NCBI GenBank assembly: GCA_965369635.1
Contig: CBDURC010000205.1
Location: 1-5,633 of the forward strand
Origin: UBA3071 sp965369635
Lineage (GTDB): Bacteria; Chloroflexota; Anaerolineae; UBA3071
Direction: 5' to 3'
DNA length: 5,633 nucleotides
Part shown: piece after piece, positions 1 through 4,380 of the stretch
Layout of the letters: each line of letters opens with the position of its first letter
Position numbering within the stretch: the first letter of the stretch is position 1
Translations under genes and position numbers: made by a program
The notes under the pieces: generated by a model
Database searches by the model: none
The model's input: the letters and a program-made list of their open reading frames with translations, nothing else
Told to the model about the DNA's origin: nothing

Positions 1-2
1 TC

Positions 3-431
3 TGGGAAGAAACTGTGGCCCCGGGGGACATCAATGTTCACGGTCGGCGGGTGACCGGCGAGGGAAATCCCATGGGCGCCCTCCACAAGGTCATCGCCAG
101 CAGCACAGAGAACGAGACCAATCCGGCGGTGGCGGGGAACGAGAGCGGTGGGCAGTTCCTGGTCACCTGGACCCGCCGCCTGACGGATCCATGGTTTAGC
201 TGGGATCTTATCTACGCGCGCGCCATTGGCCGGGGTGGCAATTTCCTGGGTGGCGGCGTCCACACGGGTGGACTCTACGACGCCGATCACCCAGCCGTGG
301 CCGCCGGGGCGACGGGCGACTTCCTGATCGCGTTCGACGATGATCCTTCGATGACCATCAACTGGGACATCTACGGCCGGTTGTGGGGCAATCGCGTCTA
401 CGTGCCGCTGGTGTTCCGCCGACGTCGGTAG
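3..431 (+). CDS. C-terminal part of a secreted repeat protein (partial, 5' end outside window)
   Basis: The reading frame is open to the left edge, so this is the last 142 residues of a longer protein; the internal GTG at 15 need not be the start. Two diverged units of roughly 55 residues are visible. Each has a D-I/L-x-x-x-x-R strand, a G-N-(P/F) turn, an H/N-P-A-V-A strand and a G-G/D-x-F-L-(V/I) strand ending in W or F. This pattern is typical of propeller-like extracellular repeats ('PAVA ... FLVTW ... DIYGRL'). A third unit is cut short at D-I-Y-G-R-L-W-G, followed at once by the tail V-Y-V-P-L-V-F-R-R-R-R and the stop. The hydrophobic-then-arginine end looks like a C-terminal surface or secretion signal of Chloroflexota proteins, which is inference. 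The next gene follows after 69 nt on the same strand. Its function is unknown; an adhesive or structural surface role is possible. Confidence 0.75.
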   Translation, partial: WEETVAPGDINVHGRRVTGEGNPMGALHKVIASSTENETNPAVAGNESGGQFLVTWTRRLTDPWFSWDLIYARAIGRGGNFLGGGVHTGGLYDADHPAVAAGATGDFLIAFDDDPSMTINWDIYGRLWGNRVYVPLVFRRRR

Positions 432-488
432 CAGGCCCAAATGTGCTGCTTTCAGAGTGGTAGCAGAGGGACTAAAAAATCACGAAAC

Positions 489-494
489 GGAGGT
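489..494 (+). promoter_or_regulatory. Ribosome binding site deciding the peptidase start at 501
   Basis: GGAGGT lies 6 nt before the ATG at 501. The upstream in-frame ATG at 441 has no such site, and it would put a 20-residue polar, Cys- and Arg-containing leader in front of the signal peptide. Confidence 0.75.
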
Positions 495-500
495 GCGACT

Positions 501-2729
501 ATGCAAGCAAAGAACTTGCTCAGACGAAAAGGCCTGGTCATCGCGGCGCTGCTGGCTGTGGTCCTGCTCCTGGGAGCCATAAACCTGGCCGACCTGGACG
601 GACAGACTGCCGCGGCACAGCACGTTGACCAGGGCGCGGTGCAAGCAGAACAGAGACCCGCAGCCAGTTGGACTTTCCAGGGGCGGGTCTACGAGGGGGA
701 CGTAGGCCTTGAACCGCCCCACTCACAGCCGTTACAGGGCGTAACTGTGTCCGTTTATGGCGCCAACAACCCGCATCCCGACCCGGGCACGTTCATTCGT
801 AGCACCACCACCAACAGCGAAGGATGGTATGGTCTGCCAGTGTACGACGACGATGGCAGCTTCGAGTTCTATCACCTTCGGGAAACAGACCCCGCTGGCT
901 ATGTCTCCGTTGGGGCGACGACCGTGGACGGCACAGTCAGAACCGACAACTGGATTGAGTACGTCATCCCCCTGGAAGGGAAGGCGCTCACTGGAAACAA
1001 GTTCTGGGATGGCGAAGAGGCTGCGCCATTCGACATCCCGCTGGAAGATGTGCCTGCGGTTCACCGTCGTCCTGGGGCACAGACATTGGAGAACGTGCGC
1101 GACAGCGATGTGGCGCCTGGATGGGGGGACGCCCGCATTGGACCAATCGCAAGGCCGCTGTACCGACCAGATGTCGCTGGGATCGCCTACTATGAGTTTG
1201 AGGTCGTGGTTGACTCCCAATCGGCGGGTTTCATCGTTGTGTCCACGGGCGAGCACGATTTCCCTATCGCCCATTGGTCGTTTGAGGGTAGTCCGCCCAC
1301 CCGAGTGCTCGAGCTGCTGGCTGCACAGCAGGGTAAGCAACCGGCCAAGTTCTACAAGCTCGATACCCTTTCCTACGCCGCGGAGGACGTAGCTGGCAGT
1401 CTTGCCGCTGTGACGCCACTCTTGCCTATCAAGGTATCCGGCATGGAGATGGCCTGGCTCGACCAGCCCGTTGAGCTGACTGAAGAGATCTGGACGCCAG
1501 ATCATTACGGGGAGGATGACGCACATCCGCCGGGAGGCGGCAGTCGGCAGGTGAGTGGACCAACGGACTCGCCGCTTGAGCTCGGTGGCTGGCAATCCTG
1601 GCAAGAAATGAAAAGCGGCTACGTCGAATCCTACGGTGTCCTGATTGAGGACCTGCGCCGTCATGCCAGCCACGATTGGCAGGTACAGAACCTGGTACAC
1701 CAATTCGGCGAGGGGCTGCGGTTGGGTGAAACGTACCGCTTGGCCTTGCTGTGTGACCAACCGACCGTCACCCTCTCCGGCCCAGGCACTTCCTACATAC
1801 AGACTGAGCTGCAGAACCGGGCAGGGTTGCCGCCGGTTTACATCATCACTGTTGTGCAAGTGCCAGAGGTGGTGGAGTCGCCCTTCGAGGCGGTTGCGGC
1901 CTGCCCAAGCGGGACATCCGAAACGTTCAAGTTTTGGGTTCTGAACCCGCCAACCGCGTGTTATCTGCCACTCGTCTTGAGTCCCGGCGTAGCGGAGAAC
2001 TCAAGAAGCGGGCTACATGTGGCTAGACCGTTTCGGGCGGCGATGCCAGCGGGTTTTGCCAGGTTCTGGACCTTCGGCTACATCGCTGACCAGCGCCTCT
2101 ACGGCCAGACCTCCTTCTACCCGCCGCCCACCATCAGCAGTTGTTGGAGCGGGTGCGGCGCCACGGCGTGGGCCATGCTGCTGGGCTGGGCTGATTATCA
2201 GGCAGGCAACGCACACTGGAGCTACTGGGCAAAGAACTGGGGCATCTATCGCCCCAACGGGGGCTATGTTGGCAACGAACGAGCACCAGACCACATGACC
2301 GATGGTGTCAGGAACATGATCTGGCAAATCCGGGACGCGATTGACACGATGTGCGTCTTTGGCAGCGCGCCGACACTTCCGTCAGACATGGACGAGGTTT
2401 CGGATTATCTTGTTGGCCGTTCCAACGCGCGGGTATCCACCCACTACAACGTCTTTGGCTACTGCCAACGCCGTTTGCGACGATACGCAGCGAATTCCAT
2501 CATGCACCGCCAGACCCCTGCTATCATCGGAACAGGCTGGCTCAGCCACTACCCCCTGGCCTCCGCCTATCGCTGGTGGTCTCGGGATGTCAAGAAGTGT
2601 TTCCTGTGGCACTGTCGGTGGAAAACGGAATACAACCGCCAGTTTTGGGTCAACCAGGGTTGGGGCAAGGCCGAGTCCAACGGCTGGATTCCGGCCAGGA
2701 CGTGGTTCGCCGGTGAGATATACCCATAA
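501..2729 (+). CDS. Secreted multidomain protein with C-terminal C39/papain-like cysteine peptidase domain
   Basis: The product is 742 residues from the ATG at 501, chosen because of its strong ribosome binding site and because it directly precedes a signal peptide. That peptide has a basic start (K-N-L-L-R-R-K), a hydrophobic core at about residues 12-30, and an A-A-A-Q region near 36-39. Residues ~57-168 look like a Cna-B/carboxypeptidase-regulatory-type beta-sandwich (W-T-F-Q-G-R-V, V-T-V-S-V-Y-G, a G-W-Y turn, G-N-K-F-W-D). Residues ~228-265 (Y-Y-E-F-E-V ... G-F-I-V-V-S-T ... P-I-A-H-W-S) resemble the propeptide/inhibitor-like segment of C10-type peptidases. A Y-L-P-L-V motif sits at 488-492. 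The C-terminal domain has G-C-G-A-T-A-W-A-M with Cys552 (Cys548 nearby) as probable nucleophile, S-H-Y-P-L-A with His683, and W-V-N-Q-G-W-G with Asn718. The Cys-His-Asn order fits a papain-fold peptidase. It probably acts outside the cell; the substrate is unknown. The domain calls are from motif reading only. Confidence 0.75.
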   Translation: MQAKNLLRRKGLVIAALLAVVLLLGAINLADLDGQTAAAQHVDQGAVQAEQRPAASWTFQGRVYEGDVGLEPPHSQPLQGVTVSVYGANNPHPDPGTFIRSTTTNSEGWYGLPVYDDDGSFEFYHLRETDPAGYVSVGATTVDGTVRTDNWIEYVIPLEGKALTGNKFWDGEEAAPFDIPLEDVPAVHRRPGAQTLENVRDSDVAPGWGDARIGPIARPLYRPDVAGIAYYEFEVVVDSQSAGFIVVSTGEHDFPIAHWSFEGSPPTRVLELLAAQQGKQPAKFYKLDTLSYAAEDVAGSLAAVTPLLPIKVSGMEMAWLDQPVELTEEIWTPDHYGEDDAHPPGGGSRQVSGPTDSPLELGGWQSWQEMKSGYVESYGVLIEDLRRHASHDWQVQNLVHQFGEGLRLGETYRLALLCDQPTVTLSGPGTSYIQTELQNRAGLPPVYIITVVQVPEVVESPFEAVAACPSGTSETFKFWVLNPPTACYLPLVLSPGVAENSRSGLHVARPFRAAMPAGFARFWTFGYIADQRLYGQTSFYPPPTISSCWSGCGATAWAMLLGWADYQAGNAHWSYWAKNWGIYRPNGGYVGNERAPDHMTDGVRNMIWQIRDAIDTMCVFGSAPTLPSDMDEVSDYLVGRSNARVSTHYNVFGYCQRRLRRYAANSIMHRQTPAIIGTGWLSHYPLASAYRWWSRDVKKCFLWHCRWKTEYNRQFWVNQGWGKAESNGWIPARTWFAGEIYP

Positions 2730-2750
2730 GCAATGGACGCATCCCATTGC
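2730..2750 (+). terminator. Hairpin directly after the peptidase stop codon
   Basis: A perfect 7-bp inverted repeat GCAATGG / CCATTGC with a 7-nt loop begins on the base after the TAA stop. No T-run follows, so it is not a canonical intrinsic terminator. It may cause weak termination or protect the mRNA 3' end. Confidence 0.35.
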
Positions 2751-2853
2751 GTTGACCGCCAATGCGGACATTCATGAACGGGCAGTCTCCTACGGGCACT
2801 TATGGGGCCAGCGCGTCTATGTGCCTCTGGTCGTGACGAGACGCGGGCGATAG
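2751..2853 (+). pseudogene. Orphan C-terminal tail of a secreted repeat protein
   Basis: The frame ending at the TAG at 2851-2853 reads D-I-H-E-R-A-V-S-Y-G-H-L-W-G-Q-R-V-Y-V-P-L-V followed by V-T-R-R-G-R. It aligns residue by residue with the end of the protein at 3-431 (D-I-Y-G-R-L-W-G-N-R-V-Y-V-P-L-V-F-R-R-R-R). Upstream the same frame runs into the peptidase gene as a shadow, without a start codon or ribosome binding site of its own. This is therefore best read as the surviving end of a paralogous gene whose body was deleted or replaced. The left boundary is uncertain, because recognisable similarity begins only near 2770. Confidence 0.6.
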
Positions 2854-2876
2854 GGTACCCCGTCTGCTACATGAGG

Positions 2877-2922
2877 CGTGAAGCGTTGAAACGCAAAACG
2901 TGACCGGCCCTTTACGTTTCAC
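2877..2922 (+). repeat. Heptamer-type dispersed repeat with imperfect hairpin
   Basis: The left part consists of near-7-nt units CGTGAAG, CGTTGAAA, CGCAAAA and CGTGA. The right part, TTTACGTTTCAC, is the same kind of unit in opposite orientation. TGAAACGCAAA (2887-2897) pairs with TTTACGTTTCA (2911-2921) with one mismatch over 11 positions. A competing 7-bp stem joins GGCCCTT (2906-2912) to AAGGGCC (2931-2937). Related units occur upstream of clpB at 4337-4364; ACGTTTCAC is shared exactly. It lies between two gene scraps. Confidence 0.5.
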
Positions 2923-3065
2923 AAAACAAGAAGGGCCAGGACGGCAGCAACCTGGGCACCTACCCGGTAGGCGCGGATCCGCGGGGCATCGCCTTCGATG
3001 GCGTCACCGTCTGGGTGACCGACTATGGCGACAACAGCGTCACCAGGCTGCGGGCCAGCGATGGC
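2904..3065 (+). pseudogene. Fragment of a YVTN/NHL-type beta-propeller protein
   Basis: From the codon after a TGA at 2901 the frame reads without a start codon into D-G-S-N-L-G-T-Y-P-V-G-A-D-P-R-G, then I-A-F-D-G-V-T-V-W-V-T-D-Y-G-D-N-S-V-T, then R-L-R-A-S-D-G. This is one complete blade repeat of the extracellular propeller family in which 'PRGIAFDG..VWVT....N.VT.LRASDG' recurs. Intact members carry many such repeats and a signal peptide; here only one is left. After the second D-G, at about 3065, the frame turns into arginine-rich nonsense, while the frame shifted by one base becomes meaningful (see the next feature). I read this as a remnant joined to another remnant. Confidence 0.6.
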
Positions 3066-3066
3066 C

Positions 3067-3312
3067 ATGCGCGGCGAGTACGCGCTGGGCAATGCGTGGA
3101 ATATGCGCTCGGAGACCGGCAGCGACGTCGTCTACGAGGGGACGGTGAACCTGCTGAGCGGCAACGCTGTCGGGCTGACCTTCCGTTCCTCCGCCGACGG
3201 CACCTCGTCCTATGACGTGATCCTGGACGCCGTGGACGGCGCGTTCAAACTCAGCAAGCGGCCGACTTCCCCCTCTGAATTGCATCTGCACACATCACCC
3301 ATTGCTATTTGA
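3067..3312 (+). pseudogene. Fragment of a levanase-like beta-sandwich domain
   Basis: The frame one base off the preceding scrap reads R-G-E-Y-A-L-G-N-A-W-N-M-R-S-E-T-G, then V-V-Y-E-G-T-V-N-L-L-S-G-N-A-V-G-L-T-F-R-S, then Y-D-V-I-L-D-A-V-D-G-A-F-K-L-S-K-R-P. This resembles the C-terminal concanavalin-like domain of GH32 levanases and related LamG/DUF1080-like modules ('DFVYEGDVTLLSG.AAGLVFRS...Y...LDA..G.VKL'). Similarity stops near 3264 in mid-domain, and the remainder up to the TGA at 3310-3312 looks random. The ATGs at 3061 and 3067 have no ribosome binding site and fall inside the domain. Its last bases overlap the -35 box of the toxin-antitoxin promoter. Confidence 0.55.
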
Positions 3313-3337
3313 CAACGCCCAATGTGTCGTCTGTAAT
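3309..3337 (+). promoter_or_regulatory. Sigma-70-type promoter of the toxin-antitoxin operon
   Basis: A perfect -35 TTGACA (3309-3314) and a -10 TGTAAT (3332-3337) are separated by exactly 17 bp. This places the transcription start near 3344-3346 and leaves a leader of about 27 nt before the ATG at 3372. Base composition becomes locally AT-richer here than in the neighbouring coding sequence. Confidence 0.65.
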
Positions 3338-3361
3338 TGTCTATACAGACTGTCTATATAG
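3329..3361 (+). promoter_or_regulatory. Overlapping palindromes, probable autoregulatory operator
   Basis: The first palindrome is GTCTGTA-N8-TACAGAC (3329-3350), with perfect 7-bp arms and the -10 box inside it. The second is centred on T3351 (3341-3361): CTATACAGAC pairs with GTCTATATAG at 9 of 10 positions, and the first base of each of two Shine-Dalgarno Gs lies at its right edge. TGTCTATA also occurs as a direct repeat at 3338-3345 and 3351-3358 (13-bp period). Phd/YefM-type antitoxins bind palindromes over their own promoter, so these are the likely binding sites. Confidence 0.6.
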
Positions 3362-3371
3362 GAGCGAGGGA

Positions 3372-3623
3372 ATGGTAATCCCTGTTGCCGAAATGCACAA
3401 CCGTCTGTCCTATTGGCTGAAGAAGGTCCCCGAAGGTCCCCTCACCATCACTCGACATGGGAAACCTGTGGGCGTCATCGTCTCTCCCGACGAGTACGAG
3501 CAACTGCGACAGGTGCAGGCCTACTTGGACATGCTTCGCCTTTCGCTGTCCCTGCAGGACAGCGGTGCGACAGCCGATGAGTTGTTTGAGGCGTCTCGGG
3601 AAGAATTGGAGGGCCGCCAGTGA
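3372..3623 (+). CDS. Type II antitoxin, Phd/YefM family
   Basis: The 83-residue product has the usual length for the family. The N-terminal DNA-binding/dimer part carries the typical pattern: I-P-V-A-E-M-H-N-R-L (residues 3-12), then L-T-I-T-R-H-G-K-P-V-G-V-I-V-S-P-D-E-Y (24-42). The acidic C-terminal part (about 46-83, with D-E-L-F-E-A-S-R-E-E-L-E) would wrap around and block the toxin. The ATG at 3372 is preceded by AGGAG at 3360-3364 with a 7-nt gap; an upstream TTG at 3309 lies in the -35 box and is not a start. The stop codon overlaps the GTG of the toxin gene by 3 nt within GTGA, the coupling expected for a toxin-antitoxin pair. With the toxin it presumably represses the promoter through the palindromes at 3329-3361. 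Confidence 0.88.
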   Translation: MVIPVAEMHNRLSYWLKKVPEGPLTITRHGKPVGVIVSPDEYEQLRQVQAYLDMLRLSLSLQDSGATADELFEASREELEGRQ

Positions 3624-4042
3624 TCATGGATGCCAGCGTCATACTCAGCGCCTTTTTCCCAGACGAAGAGCAGTCCCAAGCCCAGGCGCTGATCCGCGAT
3701 CACGTGACGGGGCGCGTGCATCTCGTAGCCCCCTCCCTGTTGCTCTGCGAAGTGACGAACGGTGTCGTGCAAGGGACGCGCCGGGGACGCATCTCCAATG
3801 AGCAGGCAGAGGAGATCCTGACTGCACTGGAGGGGCTGGCGATTGCCTTGGAGCCCGTATCCTGGCAGCAGATTCTTCCACTGGCCCTGCACTTTGACCG
3901 CTCTGCCTACGATGCAGCCTACCTCGCTCTGGCACAGGCTACTGGGCAGCCTCTCGTGACCGGCGACCGGCGAATGTACAATGCGGTCCACGACCACCTG
4001 GACTGGGTGAAGTGGATTGGAGACTATCGAGTCTCAGGCTGA
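3620..4042 (+). CDS. vapC: VapC-like PIN-domain ribonuclease toxin
   Basis: The product is 140 residues from the GTG at 3620, the usual VapC size. PIN-domain metal-binding acidic residues are all present in the expected order: Asp4 (M-D-A-S-V-I-L), Glu44 (L-L-L-C-E-V-T-N), Asp98 (S-A-Y-D-A-A-Y-L-A-L-A) and Asp116 (L-V-T-G-D-R-R-M). Members are Mg-dependent endoribonucleases that cut tRNA or rRNA and stop growth when the antitoxin is degraded. The GTG overlaps the antitoxin stop (GTGA); an ATG at 3626 would give a product two residues shorter, with Asp as residue 2. The overlap and the family's short lead before the first Asp favour the GTG. The catalytic set is intact and there is no frameshift, so the toxin looks functional. 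The target RNA cannot be told from the sequence. Confidence 0.88.
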   Translation: MIMDASVILSAFFPDEEQSQAQALIRDHVTGRVHLVAPSLLLCEVTNGVVQGTRRGRISNEQAEEILTALEGLAIALEPVSWQQILPLALHFDRSAYDAAYLALAQATGQPLVTGDRRMYNAVHDHLDWVKWIGDYRVSG

Positions 4043-4090
4043 GCATGGATCCGGCCTTGTCAGCGGAAAAGCGGAAAGACCGGAAGGTTA

Positions 4091-4154
4091 TTCACCACGA
4101 AGGCACAAAGACACCAAGGGCAAGAGATTGCGGAGATCCTCTGGCTCTTTGTGC
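4091..4154 (+). repeat. Octamer tandem repeat with inverted partner (dispersed intergenic element)
   Basis: Three consecutive 8-nt units, CACGAAGG, CACAAAGA and CACCAAGG, run from 4096 to 4119 after TTCAC. Further on, TCTTTGTGC (4146-4154) is the exact reverse complement of GCACAAAGA (4103-4111), giving a 9-bp stem around a 34-nt loop. The 'TTCACCACGAAGGCACAAAG' type of sequence recurs between genes in many environmental bacterial genomes, which I state from memory. This copy seems shortened on its right side. Reading frames through it (H-H-E-G-T-K-T) are not genes. Confidence 0.55.
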
Positions 4155-4178
4155 AGATTCCAAGAGGCCGGCAGGCCA

Positions 4179-4197
4179 GCCCCGTCCCACACGGGGC
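4179..4197 (+). other. GC-rich hairpin in the vapC-clpB spacer
   Basis: A perfect 7-bp stem GCCCCGT / ACGGGGC encloses a 5-nt loop. It lies about 137 nt after the vapC stop and has no T-run. A second small stem, CTCTG (4215-4219) / CAGAG (4227-4231), follows. They may stop transcripts from the toxin operon or be part of the repeat element; there is no direct evidence for either. Confidence 0.35.
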
Positions 4198-4243
4198 CAG
4201 CGGTGCATCTTACCCTCTGGGGAACGCAGAGCCCCACGCAACC

Positions 4244-4285
4244 TCTAACGAAAGTCTAGCGTTCCGCTAGCGCATTTCTAACGAA
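4244..4285 (+). repeat. 9-bp direct repeats flanking a small hairpin
   Basis: TCTAACGAA occurs at 4244-4252 and again at 4277-4285, a 33-bp period. Between them lies CTAGCG-TTC-CGCTAG (4256-4270), a perfect 6-bp stem with a 3-nt loop. The arrangement could be an excision footprint or a protein-binding site. No partner sequence was seen elsewhere in the window. Confidence 0.4.
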
Positions 4286-4307
4286 GGACGCACACAATAG
4301 CCACAGG

Positions 4308-4335
4308 CTGATGCGCTGCCACTAGGAGCGCTCAG
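4308..4335 (+). other. Bulged hairpin 45 nt upstream of clpB
   Basis: CTGA and GCGCT (with one extra T, 4312, between them) pair with AGCGC and TCAG across a 9-nt loop, making nine base pairs with a single bulged base. There is no T-run, and it does not match the CIRCE heat-shock operator. A role in the clpB leader or as a terminator for upstream transcripts is possible but unproven. Confidence 0.35.
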
Positions 4336-4336
4336 G

Positions 4337-4364
4337 GTTCACGTATTACGTCTCACGTTTCACG
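4337..4364 (+). repeat. Heptamer tandem repeat just before clpB
   Basis: Four consecutive 7-nt units, GTTCACG, TATTACG, TCTCACG and TTTCACG, fit the consensus T-N-T-Y-A-C-G at most positions. The array ends 16 nt before the clpB ATG, so it would lie inside the leader or promoter region. It is related to the units at 2877-2922. Such arrays are scattered in Chloroflexota intergenic DNA, from general recollection. Confidence 0.5.
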
Positions 4365-4368
4365 CACC

Positions 4369-4374
4369 AGGTGA
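4369..4374 (+). promoter_or_regulatory. Ribosome binding site of clpB
   Basis: AGGTGA, complementary to the 3' end of 16S rRNA, lies 6 nt before the ATG at 4381. This supports that start, which also matches the conserved M-R-L-D-K-F-T beginning of the ClpB family. Confidence 0.65.
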
Positions 4375-4380
4375 GGTATC

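Noticed and set aside
441..500. Upstream ATG at 441 as the peptidase start
   Set aside because: There is no ribosome binding site before it, and it would place 20 polar residues ahead of the signal peptide. The ATG at 501 has GGAGGT at the right distance.
732..1859. Long open frame of 375 codons on the minus strand
   Set aside because: It lies wholly antisense to the peptidase gene and has no recognisable domain, signal peptide or convincing ribosome binding site. Long shadows are common in GC-rich genes.
2341..2853. A 170-codon + strand frame as a real gene
   Set aside because: Most of it overlaps the peptidase catalytic domain in another frame and is Arg/Thr/Pro-rich nonsense. Only the last ~30 codons resemble a protein, and these are listed as a remnant.
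3309..3371. TTG at 3309 as the antitoxin start, adding 21 residues
   Set aside because: This stretch is the -35/-10 promoter and operator. The family-typical start and ribosome binding site are at 3372.
4012..4259. Two overlapping + strand frames of about 80 codons after vapC
   Set aside because: They run through the octamer repeat and hairpins, have no ribosome binding site, and look like translated repeat (H-H-E-G-T-K type).
4244..4364. Integron attC-like site suggested by TCTAAC and nearby palindromes
   Set aside because: The complementary GTTAGA-type core end is missing and no integron integrase or cassette structure is visible.
4091..4364. CRISPR array
   Set aside because: The repeats are 7-9 nt and either contiguous or a single pair. 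There are no regular 25-40 nt repeats with unique spacers.
4286..4380. CIRCE heat-shock operator or clear promoter for clpB
   Set aside because: No TTAGCACTC/GAGTGCTAA pair is present. The best -10-like string, CACAAT at 4293, has no matching -35 at the proper distance.
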